Part shown: positions 36,624-48,646 of the stretch, in pieces
Position numbering within the stretch: position 1 is the stretch's first letter
Layout: each line of letters starts with the position of its first letter
Program-made: the position numbers and the translations under genes
Notes under the pieces: model-generated
The model's input: only the letters and a program-made list of their open reading frames with translations
What the model was told of the DNA's origin: nothing
Databases searched by the model: none
Source of the DNA: Chaenocephalus aceratus
Lineage: Eukaryota; Chordata; Actinopteri; Perciformes; Channichthyidae
Direction: 5' to 3'
DNA: 64,000 nt
NCBI GenBank assembly: GCA_023974075.1
Contig: CM043790.1
Span: 18,553,883 to 18,617,882, forward strand

Positions 36624-37110
36624 CAGAGGGGGAAGAAGTACTCAGATTGTGTACTTAAATAAAAGTAGAACCACCAGAAAGCAGGAATAATCTACAAGTA
36701 AAAGTCCTGCATGTTAAATTCCTCATTATGCAGATTGGCCCATTTCAGAATTATATTAATTATATGTTTTGATTATAATTATTGATGCATTTAAGTGTTT
36801 ATCACAGCTGGTAAAGACGGAGCTAATTGAAACCCATTCATATGGTGCAAGGTAGCTTGTGGATTTACTTTAGGTGTGATTAGCGTCTTAAGTGTTGATT
36901 ACATTGCATATCAATCATTCAAATCTGCAAAGTAACTAAAGGTATTATAATACATGATGTGGAGTAAAGATACTCTGTTGAACTCTGAATTGTAGTAGGG
37001 AAGAAGTACAAAGTAGAGAAAAATGTAAATACTGACTTAAAGTACAATTACCTCAAATTGTACTAAAGAACAGTACTTGAGTAAATGTACTTAGTTACTT
37101 TATATAACTG
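36624..37110 (+). mobile_element. Tol2-like non-autonomous hAT element
   Basis: Starts CAGAGGGGGAAGAAGTACTC and ends GTACTTAGTTACTTTATATAACTG, with many AAGTA/TACTT subterminal motifs, as in Tol2-related fish hAT elements. The 8 bp flanks GTCTTTTT and GTCTTAAC share GTCTT, so the duplication is eroded. Confidence 0.7.
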
Positions 37111-38517
37111 GTCTTAACTTTTCTGTCATACTTTTGTTTTTCCAACCTGGCATTCATCAATTCAACACTCTCCAACTGTTGCCACACTTTCCACCCCTGC
37201 TGTGTCCTTTCACTTTGTCTCTTGTGTCTTAAACCTTCAGTCTGTGCAGTGTTATTCTGCTCTGCGTGGCTCCTGGGTGCAAGTTCTTAGAGAGGAGTTG
37301 ACAGGGTGATGTGAGGAGCACCATGCTGAACTCCGATAGCTCTGTGGTGCCAAGAGGATCACACTTGAACCCAATGAAATGTGGACGGATGACTTTGTGT
37401 GTATGTGTGTGTGAGAGAGAGGGAGGCATGCATCTACTTTACAACCGTACTGACACTTGGATCTCCATGCTGTCTTGGTAATGGTGAATTTGCTGGTAAC
37501 TTCTTATGACAGTGTTTTCACACGGGCCGTATGGCAGGTCTCCCAAGTGCTATGCTGTTGCTTTGGGATGCTGTGGGTTCTTGATGTGGGTGTGTTATGA
37601 ATATTCTCCTGATGATGTGCAAGTGTGAATAATAAATTACTGCCCGTGACGGCCACATCCCAGTGGCAAATAAATTAAACTTTATTTAGAGAGCCTCTGT
37701 ATAGAATAACAAACTCAGTTGGTGAGACGCAATTCAATAACAGCAGAGAAATATTCTGGTATTATGGACTTGTTGCTGGACTTGTGAAGCCGACTGGTCA
37801 ATGCCAATGTGGAGGGTAGGTAATAGGTATATGGCTGGATAATGTAAACCTCTGCAAATCACCGCAATTTCAATTATTTCAACGAGACACCTACTATTTT
37901 CTCAATGCAGATGTCTCGAAGATTAATCATGCATGATCCTCTTGATGATCCATTGTTGAACCTGGCTCAGTTTTTTGGCAAAACTGAAGTACTTTTGGTT
38001 TCTCCCAACTCCTGAGAAAGATATCTGGGTCCACTCAGTTCATAAACTAGTCACGTTCTTTGTCTTTGTCTGTTTTATCTGAGCTTTCTCACTATAAATG
38101 GCACAGGGTTGATGAGAGTGGAGAAAGTAATAAAAACACTAAAGCTCCAGCCTGTCACATGAAATGAGCTGAATGAAGATAAAGCACGCTGTAGAAGTGT
38201 GGGGAACTGCAAAGTTGTCAATAAAGCGAGAAAATGCTAAATAAATACACGCAGTCTTTGGCACTAGTAATTAAGATTTAACTAAATATTTGGGTCTCTT
38301 TATAAAATCTTATTCGGTTGATCTAACGACGGAGAACGAAGAGCTGACACACATAAATAGAGGAGGAAAGAAGGATATGTGCGAAGTGAACTGAAGGCTT
38401 TTAATGAGGTATTTCTGTTCCCTCTACCTCAAAGTATTTCTCATTCAAATCATCCAGAACATTTTCCATGTGATTATGTCTACCAGTGAATCAAGGTCAT
38501 GCGGAAATCTCTGCCTC

Positions 38518-38519
38518 TG

Positions 38520-38560
<41 letters not shown>
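38518..38560. repeat. (CT)n microsatellite
   Basis: About 20 CT units. Confidence 0.93.
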
Positions 38561-38562
<2 letters not shown>

Positions 38563-40098
38563 GCTTCCTCTTAGCCTACTACTCATGAGGCCATCAAAGC
38601 AGGTTTGTACTAGTAAAAACTATTTAATGAAGCGTATAAAAGCCATGCAGCAAATCAAGATAGTGTGCAGGAATGTGTGCATGTGTGTACGTTGCGCTGT
38701 CTTAGTAAGGCCCCTGTGTGTGATTTAACAGCGGAATACATTTAACACCTTGACAAAAATAGCAGATTTACCGTGACCGACCCACAACAGCATAAGCCCA
38801 GGGCTCACATAAATCCACAGAAACCCAGGCACTCATTTGTTAAAGAGCAGATAGTGTGGATTCACAGCTCTTTCCTCTGTGTTCGGTGCCAAGCTCTGAT
38901 TGCACGGCCAAAGGTGGGCTGTTCCTCTGGGATAGTATGTGTTCAGCAGCGCTTGTTATAAAGAAACAAGAGAGTGTAAATATCAGATAGTACACAAGCG
39001 CCCTCTGAAAGTTACCTTTTAGGCAAGGAAAGGAGAAAGAGAAGGCTTGTTCTCTCTGTGATGGCCCCTTTCCTTTCCACCGTGTGAAGGAATTAGGGAG
39101 AATTGCTGCAGGAAAGCGGAACATAAACAACATTAGAGACAGGAAGAGACAGGTTAGGAGTACACTGTTCCTTTCTCCAGGGGATGGAAACAACTGCATT
39201 TGTATGTATGAACAGCACACCAATGAATGAGGAGATTGTTGAGTTGTTAGGGTGAGAAGGCAATTACTAAAGCTGCACTCTGACTGAACCTTTCCACTAC
39301 TCAGTGTTTTCTCTTCAATTAGCTTCAAATAGACTCTCTCTAAAGTGATGACTGTTTTTTTAAATGGATTATATGAGATGAAAGAAGACGGGTAGGTTTC
39401 TTAAATGTCCTCTGGATCTTTGTCGGTGACCACGAGACATTTACGCCGGCCTAATGGACAACGTGTCTCGCTACACCATGTGACAGAGTGAGGGAAAGTG
39501 TCGGCCATTAAACGGTGTGATTGAGAGAAGGAGGGAGTGAGAGAAGGAAGAGAAGAAAGTCACGCCTTAATTAGTAATGGCAACTTTATGGAGAGGCATG
39601 GGTGTTGGATTTAAATGCAGGACTTTAATGGCCCTCTTTTATCACTCCTGCCAGACCAAGTCTCACACTGCCGACCAATTAATACACACACCCATGTATG
39701 CACACACTCAGCCCCTCAAACACACTTCTACCCCCAACGCCTGCAGACTCATGGATGAATTCACTCAGGCACAACCGTACACACTGGCACGTGCAGGCCT
39801 CCCAACATCTGCCGCACGCCCTGCCTCCTCAATATAAATCAGGAGTGGCCCTTGCGACCTGGAGCTAGCTGTTAAAATATATTGTGTGTATAGTTTTACT
39901 TTCTCTTTGTGTCTTTACCACTTCAACACCTTTTAGAGTTGAAGGTAGTTCAGCAGCTTTTAGACACATGGTGTCGTATTTTTTACCTCAGCTCACTTTT
40001 CTGTATTTTGGTTTTCCTGTTTTCGCGTTCATCTTTTTCAGATGTATAATTTTGCATATTACATTTTCTTTCAGTCATTTTTATATATATATATATAT

Positions 40099-41123
40099 TA
40101 GTGCTGTCAAAATTATCGCGTTAACGGCGGTAATTAATTTTTTGAATTAATTGCGTTAAAATATTTAACGCATTTAACGCATGTGCAGAATGGCCCGCCC
40201 CATACGTGCCACCAGGCAGCGCCAGGGTATGGCTGGGGTAGGCTACACCCATACCAAGAAATGGCTTAGCCCCACCATGAAAAATGATGTTAAAGTAAGC
40301 AAAATAAAGTCTGCCAACTCGCGCGGAGTAAATTGCACAGACAGCAGTTAGTCAGATTGATTTCAGTAGCCACGGTTTTGAAAACTTTTGTCACGTAGTG
40401 ATCGTCTTCACAATAGAACATCTTTGATAACGGCGTGGTGTTGTTGCAGGAAGTCCCGACGGAGAATACTTTTGCTGTAGTACAGGGGTGCACATAACTG
40501 GTACGCAGGTTATGTGCGTAATCTGAAATGCGTACCGTCACTTGTGTCACAAAGCGCATTTGCATACCGACGTACTTGTGAAGCTTTTCCAGAAGGCGGT
40601 TAGATCACCGGACGACAGAGTCGGTCTCCGTGTGCACAGACAGGCTGCTGTTAACGTCGGTCTGTACAACGGAACTGTGCTAAAACTACGCCAACCGGCT
40701 GCGGAGGGAGACTCCCCCCATCACTGGAGAACTGCGCTAAAACAGCTGATCACAACGTTCACACTCTGTGGTCACGAAGTACTCCACTAGCCGCCGCCGC
40801 CCCCCCCCCCTCTGTCGACTTTCTTGAAGTACTCCCCCATTGATAGAAATCAACACGTAATGAATTAAGACCCCACGGTTTGATGATTGATAGGTGTGAG
40901 GGTTGTCTTTCATTTTGACACGCAGAAAAATGTTATAATAAACATAGATACTGTATGTTAAATGGATATATCCGCCTGCTTTCATTTATCTTTCCATTCA
41001 CACAACAATATACATAAATAAATGGCATATTTTGGACATAGTTCGAATGGTGATTAATCATGATTAATTAATTTTTAAGCTGTGATTAATCTGATTAAAA
41101 ATTGTAATCGTTTGACAGCCCTA
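40099..41123. mobile_element. DNA transposon remnant, TAGTGCTGTCAAA / TTTGACAGCCCTA termini
   Basis: About 1 kb between two (TA)n tracts. The ends GTGCTGTCAAA and TTTGACAGCCC are inverted repeats, and both subterminal regions are rich in ATTAAT, TTAACG and GATTAATC motifs. It carries a recognisable common fish terminal sequence. The internal part (40280-40830) has only chance ORFs. TA flanks would fit a TA target, but the surrounding microsatellite makes this uncertain. Confidence 0.7.
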
Positions 41124-44024
41124 ATATATATATATATACACACGTTTGCCCGTCCCATACATTACTTTTATTTTAGTTTTGACTGAAAAACGCTTCTATT
41201 ATTATTCCTATCTAGTAATTTGCGCAGTCCACAACGTTGGCCAAGCCACCATATGGCCAAGTCTGTTGATTTTCGATAGAGGACATTTTCATTTGCATTT
41301 GTCTCTTGGCAGCTCCATTCTAAAAGGTCATGTAAATGAATATATAAGGAAACAACATGAACACCAGCATAAAAGTCACCAACAACTCTTTAATAGCTTG
41401 CAATAACATGTTCATGTTATTTGACTTTGTATCCTCTAGAGGGCAACATTAATTCCAGTCATTAGACTAATGACTGCAGGCAGAGCATCTAGGTTTTCCC
41501 TATTTATGAGGATGCTAAAAAGTGCAAGACATGGATTCTCAATACATTCTCAAAGGGTTCCGCTTCCCATAATCGAGAAGAACTCATCCTACAACTGAAT
41601 ATTATTCTCATTCATGTTATTCCCTAATAAACTACAGACATTTAAAGCTGATGTAGAGCTGATATATGTAACCCACTTCCTGTGTTTTTGGCTTGCTCTT
41701 GTCATCATACATATTTGCCCAACCACTAACCCACCGAACACGGTCCACTTTAGTATTCATATTTAATTCAATACATTTTTAACACAAGTTTGAATGGTAA
41801 AACATGCAGGCACACTAGTGTTAGCATATTCAGGTCATGCTGAATCTGTAATATTACATTTTTCCCATATATGTTATCATTGAACGTTTTTCAATCCGCC
41901 ATTGGGTGCATTCATGCGATCATGTCAAAACAATATTTTACACATTCAATCAGGTCTGTGCCGTCTTGCTCACTTAGTCCAAAACCATCTATTTTATATC
42001 CATTTGTATTCAGGTCAGCCTAGTTATTCCTGTGTCATCTAATTTCCAGTAACATTCTGTTAACCTGCATGTCCTTGTCCAAAAGTTGTAGTCATGTGGC
42101 AACACATGGGCTTTTAGGAGAAGTGCTGGGACATCCTTCATGTCGAGTTTGACTTGATTTGAATCGAGTGAGAATGTTAGTGTGACTAACTGGTTCCCCC
42201 TCAGAGCACACAGGGCATTGCTGTAAACACACAGACTATGACGTGCCGGTAATTGCTATGGATATTGGGTTCATTTGTCTTTGTGAGATGTCTGGTCTGT
42301 GAGACTTAAGTATAATTCAGCGTAGAAAATCAAACACCCCGTCACTGTTTCCACCTCGTCATTTCTCTTTGAATATTGATCCTCTGTCCCCAGGCAAGAC
42401 ATGATCTGACTTTAAAAACAAGCCATTGTTTTTTTTGTTTTTCTGACAGGTAATGGAGAGTGTGATCTATCTTCAAGCATTTAAGTGTTTAGCTCTGTTT
42501 GGTTGTCAATTGATATGAGAGTATAATCAGTCAGGAGCTTTATGTCCCTGTTTTCGTGTTTGGTTAGCTGTGGTTTTTTTTGGGTTTTTTTTCCGCCTCT
42601 ACTTCACCGTCAGTCTTCAACTTCCATTGTTTAAAAACAGAATCAGCAGAGAATCAAAACACTGCCATCTTCTGAGTCGTCTGTGCTGTGTTGTGGAGGT
42701 TTGTGTTCAGAGCTGTCAGCAGTCTCTCCTGATGCTCTGCTGCCAGGCGCCTGTCAGTGAGCAGCACCATAGATCCACACATTTTCCATAACTGCCAATG
42801 TAAAAATTCCTACTTTGGCTTTCTTCCTACGAAAGCTGTCATAACTTTTCTTGCATCCACTCAATACATTTAATTTTTTCTTGCCATTGCTCATCATCTC
42901 GCATTTCTTCCCCTTATATCCTTAGAATCCTTAGAATATAACACATGTATGATCATTTACAAATCTTGTCTGGAACACAGAGTTGAATAGACAGCTATAT
43001 CTAACAAAAGAAGGTCTTATAAAATATTAATGTTTTTTCTACATTCAGTCAAGTAAGAGTCAACATGCCATTCATTTTTTCTTACTTACAGTGTAAGCTG
43101 TGCTGTAGAGTAAGCTCAAGAGGTCCTTCAACTTTTTCCATTTTTTAAAAGGTTGAAAGTTACAGCTTAGCTGTTGAGACAAGACCACAGTAGCTGCAGG
43201 GTTTCAGATGTCAGAAACTTGTTACACATATAAATAAGGCACCCACACATAAGGGTCAGTGAAGCATCAGTAACTTCACTACTGGTTGTTTCCAGGATTG
43301 AAAAACCATAATGTGTGTTTTTACACTTTTCGTAGATTTAAATTCGTACATTTTAGATTAGAGATGCAGGTGCTGGAATTTGCTTGTTGTAACTGTTGGA
43401 TGCAACCAGCATAGCTGTTGCCAGTCTTTAAGCTTAGCTAAGCTAAGCTAAGAGGCTGCTTGAGTTAATTTATTATTTTCTGTCAATCAATCAATCTTCT
43501 AATTTACCTCTTGGGAATAAAGCAAACAATACTTCCCAAACATTTTTTAAAAATTCATTACATTTTTTCGAATGAATGATAGTAACCAAAACAGTAGTAT
43601 ATACAAAAGCTGTGAGTCCGATTTTTTTTCAGATATGTCTGACAGCTATGGTTACACATACAGTAGATTTCAAACTGTACCCCTACCCATGAGGGCTATA
43701 ATTGAATAAACGCTACCACTTTCCCCTAAACCTCACCAAAAAAGACAAAGCCAACATTCAAAGGTTTTGAATATGGGATTTCATTAGCTTATTAGCTGTC
43801 ACTTTACCTTTTTAAACCAAAGCTACGGGAGATAATTATCGGCTTGTTAGCAGCATATCTTTCTCAGTGAACAGTTATCTGGCAGCACAGACGGGTCAAC
43901 AAGGGCGCTTGTGCAGCTACCTTTCATTCAAAGTGAAAATGAGTAATCACAGACTGAATGTCGAGTGAAGGAGAGTTTATAAGCAGTACACTTGCCGCAG
44001 TCTTTACTCTCACTGTCTTACAAG

Positions 44025-44973
44025 TAGTGATGGCAGTTTGACAGTTCGATACGTGCTTCAAACCCTGGACTTCCTATTCTATAGAAGCAGTGCTTCGAAG
44101 CTGACTTGAAATCACGTGACATATGACGTCCGAAGCAGCAACTGCTTCATTTCCTGAATGAATCACTTGACTGGTTCTCGGTCCAATCACGCGATTCAAT
44201 GCACTGCCTCGTCTCGATTCTGACAGGTGACAGGTTGAAACAGTTTCGAATTTGAGCGCTTCAACACTTTATAACCGCTCTAAACAATGCGCAATGTGTG
44301 GGTTGTTGTCGTAGTTTGCATTGTTGTTGTTGGTATTGCATTTGTATTGGATCATTATAGAGCAAGCCAGGTCGTTCTGGCTCGGAAAACACTTCGAAAT
44401 GTTGAGAAGTTGTGGACAAAAATACAATTATGAGTATTAAAAAAAAATGTCAACAGTTCAAGGAATAGATAGCCCAGTGGATAAAGCCGGTGGACGGCGT
44501 GCAGCGACGTCCTCCGCGCAACTGGTTTAAATCCTGGAATGGATGAACTTTTAATCATTGCCCGCTTTTAAACTTTAATACTATAACTGATAAAAGGCCC
44601 TCTCCGGACAGAAAAATGCCTTGAGAAAAATACAAAATAAAAAGAATAATGTAGGCTACCTCAATAAAGATTTTTGAGTGTTCCCCATCCCACATAATTA
44701 CACAATCACACCCAACCAATGCCACATTTTCCAGCACTCTCTAGTCTCTTCTCAATAACCCAATACACACAATTATCAATCTTTAATTGCAAATAGAACA
44801 TGATATTCCGTCTTAGTATGTGTGTGCAAGTCAAAGATACGTTAAACCCACTGCAGCCTTGCACTTCGCCAGGAGAGGTCGCTGTAACTGAAGCTTCGAG
44901 AAATTAACCTATTTTCGAAACAATTGTCCAAGTGGTTCGACGCTTCATTCAAAGCTTCATTTGCCCATCAATA
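44025..44973. mobile_element. non-autonomous hAT element with TAGTGATGG ends
   Basis: 949 bp with ends TAGTGATGGC and GCCCATCAATA (imperfect inverted), many GCTTC/GAAGC motifs on both sides, and 8 bp flanks CTTACAAG (44017-44024) and CTTACAGG (44974-44981) that differ at one base. No transposase. It contains a tRNA-like pair of pol III boxes. Confidence 0.75.
44470..44534 (+). other. tRNA-like A and B boxes inside hAT element
   Basis: TAGCCCAGTGG at 44470-44480 fits the A-box consensus, and GGTTTAAATCC at 44524-44534 differs from the B-box consensus by one or two bases. The spacing of about 44 bp is in the normal range. I could not draw a convincing cloverleaf, so a tRNA gene is not claimed. 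Confidence 0.45.
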
Positions 44974-45209
44974 CTTACAGGTCTTCTTTCTTCTCTTTTT
45001 TTGCATCCTTTCTCCAGAACTAAACCATAGCTCTGGGGAAAAAACAAACCTATTTACATATACTATGTGTGATCTATCCTTGTCCCACTTCTTAAACGTT
45101 TGATCAATTTTATTTTTAACACAAGTTACTGTAAGTAATTTCCTAAAAAAAGCCACTGAAACTTTACAGGAGTAAATGGAGCATTTGTTGAGGACTATCT
45201 TCAGCATTG

Positions 45210-45798
45210 TGATGCCCCTGTGGGTTCACCTGGAGAGGGTGTGGCTGTGCTGTGTCCAGCCTCGATTGCAGTAACTCAGGGCACCTGGGTCTGGTGCCCT
45301 GCAGCTACTTAAAGCCTCTCTGCTCCTCTCTGGCCGTTTCTCAATGTCGATTAAACCTGCTGCAGAGAAACTTTTTCAAGTATACTACGTCATAGAGTGG
45401 CGCAGAATGCTGGGCATTTAACATGCATTTAAACAGTCCTTCGGCGCCACTCGATGACGTAGTATACTTGAAATAGTTGCTCTGCAGCAGTTTTACTTGT
45501 GATTGAGAAACGGCCACGGTCTCTCTCTGCTGTTTCCTACAGGCACCCGGTTCTGTTGAGTATGCTGTTTGTTACTTTACTTTGTGCACCTCAACACCCT
45601 CACACGTACACGTCCATGCAACCCTCACCCTGCATTTACACTACTGATACCACTGACGTCCACACCTTATGCTTTACTCATTTTTGCACTTCATTCATTT
45701 GGTTAATTTGAATTGTTTGCTTAAATAAACATCTTTCATTAACCATTGATATGGTGTGTCTCCCACTTTGTTGTGGCCTTTTGAGCCAAGTCATAACA
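45210..45798 (+). mobile_element. solo LTR of a Gypsy/BEL-like retrotransposon
   Basis: Begins TGATGCCCCTGTGGG and ends AGCCAAGTCATAACA, with flanking GCATTG on both sides (45204-45209 and 45799-45804). It holds TACTTAAAG (TATA-like, about 45307) and AATAAA near 45725. No internal retroviral region is next to it. A foldback MITE (45332-45515) has inserted within it. Confidence 0.72.
45332..45515. mobile_element. foldback MITE inside solo LTR
   Basis: A 184 bp near-palindrome. Outer arms are GGCCGTTTCTCAAT and ATTGAGAAACGGCC (perfect). Inner arms include TCAAGTATACTACGTCAT and ATGACGTAGTATACTTGA, and CTGCTGCAGAG versus CTCTGCAGCAG. Such a sequence would form a long hairpin. No coding capacity. 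Confidence 0.85.
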
Positions 45799-47258
45799 GC
45801 ATTGATGCACATTTAGTGCGCTAGTGTGTGTTTACAGAACAGTGTATGAGGAATTAACTTAAAAATATACTACAATTGCCTTCCTTAAGGTACAGTATGA
45901 AGGAACATGTCATCCAGTGCCAACATTTGGCTGACTATAGTTTGTAAAATAGTTTTTGGTTTGACAATTATGGAATAGATATTGTTTTTTCACTGGATTA
46001 CTTTACAATAACAATAACGTTGAAGAACCTTTCATGTCATTCTCTCCATTCTTGCCCAAACGTGTGTCTCATGTCATACTTGAAGTGACCGCAAACACCT
46101 TTATACAGTTCTCAGGTTGTTCTTCCCTCAAACATCAAAGTAACTGTAGTTTATTTTCCCTCAGGCAGGTGTCGTCAAGTAGGTTAACATCTGCCTTGTT
46201 CTGCTGTCCGCTCTGCCTCAGACTTTTTCTGTTTACCACTCTACCAATTTGGGCCTAAAGCCAAGTGGGCCGATAGAGACACAGAAAAAGACAGGGAAAA
46301 CAGATAGAGATACCTCAGTGAACTTATTTTCCCTCTATTGAACAAATAGAAATGGAAACTGGATCGACAGCCTCTGACCGGTTAAAGCTTTATTATTAAA
46401 TTTGCCTTTATTCCATTAATACCCTAGACAATTCAAGAGAGGGCTGTAACACTACTAAATGGAAGTGTTTACTTTCTGTTAATTTTATTGTACCTGAAAT
46501 CTGAATTGATTTTTACGTAAACTGGGAAAGGTCAGATAGTTTCATTATGTCTTTACCTCTAATGTGTCACACCGACAAAATAACTTCATATCCATAGTGC
46601 CTTAGGCTCTGAGACAGCCAATTGAATTAAAGGAAATACAATAATACAACAGTCAGCAGTCTCAGGAACAATAAACTCCTAATCATCTAGGACGTGCGTG
46701 CGTGTGTAAGCTGCATTGAGTACAGTATGTAACTCCAGGTTGGAGCAGAACCCACTATGGGCCGGCTGAATGAAAACGATATCTAAACGTCGGGTGGTTG
46801 AGGAATGATGAAACGTGATGAAACAACACTGTCGGCTGCCCGTTGCCATTTTGCGATTGGTACTTTTTATTATTTCCTCCTGGATATTGATTTTCTTTCT
46901 CCTCTGTTGAACTCTTGGGGCCAGCGAACAGGCCTCCCTGTCAACACTATTTCACAGAGGACGCGCCTGTACACACAGCGTACACACCCACAGTCACACA
47001 CAAAAAGACACACACATCTCAATGTTCACTTGGTCAATTCCTCCCTAGAAGGAAATAATCAGAGAATCTATGGGGCACAGCGAGGGAGGGGATTTCAAGC
47101 ATATGCAGCACAAACAAAAAGTCCAAGCATCAACTCTCATTGGTTAATATTTAATATTTGAACATTTGCAAAAAAATGCTTTGTTTGATAATCATTAGCA
47201 GAAAAAAGAGCCATGTCCATTTGTTTTCTCATTGTGCATCAATACAGCTAACACACAA

Positions 47259-47465
47259 CAGTATAGATAGATAGATAGATACGTTATTCATCCCACATTG
47301 GGAAGTGATTTTGTCACAGGAGCAGTGTTGTCAAGTATTACACATGAGTGAAAAGTATTTAAAGATAGAATAAGATACAAATATAATAAAACAATACATT
47401 AACAGCAAATATAAACATACTGTACTACTGTTGTAATAGAAATATCCAGAATAAGACTGCAACAC
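47259..47465 (-). mobile_element. LINE 3' end with (GATA)n tail, minus strand
   Basis: TAGATAGATAGATAGATA followed by ACGTTATTCATCCCACATTG and GGAAGTGATTTTGTCAC resembles the common fish repeat with a (TATC)n tail and a 'ttattgatccc..ttgggaaat' body read on the plus strand. The rest is AT-rich and degraded. Confidence 0.55.
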
Positions 47466-48579
47466 ACTTTATTACAATGCAGAAACAGCTAGAAAGTCAA
47501 ACTTGTGATACGATTTTTCCGCCAAACAACTTATTGTGTTGTTTTAGAAATCAATGAAAACGTTGCGATAGTTGAACACTTGTAGTCTGTACTGTGATTC
47601 TGCTGCGAGTTAGACATAAAATCCTAAATAACAACTCATATGTGGTCTTCACTTTTTCGTCCTTCCATGACAGCCGCCTGCCTCGACCTTGACAACGATC
47701 CCCCTGAAATAATGACACAAAGCTGAAGCCTTTGGTGGCCTGCAGAGCTGCTCCCTGCTGCTGCACAGCATGACACCGCACTGTGTCCTTGTTTTTTCTT
47801 ATTTTTTATGTGCACTTGTTTTTGGCATGTGAGCCCCTTGTTTTCCAGTGTCAGCGTCATTGTGAAGAAGTAGCAAACAGGATAGATATCTTAAAAAACA
47901 AATGCTGGATTGGGCTTTCACATGTCAGCCATTGGTGCTACATGAGTTACAGAATCTAACACGGTGAAAGTGTTTGTGTATTTGTTTTGCATTTTTGCAA
48001 ATTGGAAACATTTGCATGAGCCTAAGGAGGGAGTTTATATTTGTATTCTCAACCCGAGGGTTAGAAAATGACCTGTCTCCTGCCATTATATCCTCGGTAA
48101 CCAGAAGTGACGGGATAATTGTGAAATCTATTTAAAAGAATCGTAGCATCCCTCTCTTTCTCTCACTCTCTTTCTCCCCCTCTCTCTATTCCTCACCCCA
48201 TGCCTCTCTCAGTGTTCAGGTCATAACTAGATCTTCCTCTTCACTCTCGCTCCGCTCACAGTCTATTTTCTCAGGTGTTTCTGTTGTTGCTCTTGTTTTC
48301 TCATTCCTTCCCTTCCTTCATATCCCTCCAGTCTCACGTTTCTTGTTCTCTTTCCACGTGCCACACTTTTCTTTTTTCTCTCTCTCTCTTGCTAAGTGTG
48401 TTTATACAAAAACCCAGCATCAGATCGATCCTGTGATGTCGCTGTGATCGATAACACCCAACGTGTCACAGTTTAGCCTGGAAACAGTGATGGACGATTT
48501 CTGTTCGCATTATACTTTCCACCTGTTGACATTTAGTTTTCTCCTCTCACACAATCCCTTTTCTCTCTTTCACAAACAG

Positions 48580-48646
48580 TGGCGTCCGTTCCTCCCTGGT
48601 CTGAAATATGAAGTGATCGACTCGGCCTACATCTCCCTGTATACAG
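48580..48646 (+). CDS. b4galnt4: b4galnt4 exon ([18 protein letters not shown])
   Basis: A 67 bp exon after acceptor AAACAG, with donor GTAAGA. It encodes [20 protein letters not shown], which corresponds to the last strand of the PA14-like region. It begins in phase 0 and ends one base into a codon. The preceding intron is 13.6 kb and rich in transposons. From here on the introns are short. Confidence 0.88.

Larger units (their letters stand above)
35018..48579 (+). other. b4galnt4 13.6 kb intron
   Basis: Contains the elements at 36624, 40099, 44025, 45210/45332 and 47259. The stretches 35018-36615, 37119-40080, 41140-44016, 45805-47258 and 47466-48579 show no gene. A short AGCTA/GCTAA tandem occurs near 43430-43452, and CT-rich tracts near 48150-48390 precede the acceptor region. 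Confidence 0.6.

Noticed and set aside
44460..44545. A tRNA gene
   Set aside because: A/B boxes are present but no acceptable cloverleaf or anticodon arm could be drawn by eye.
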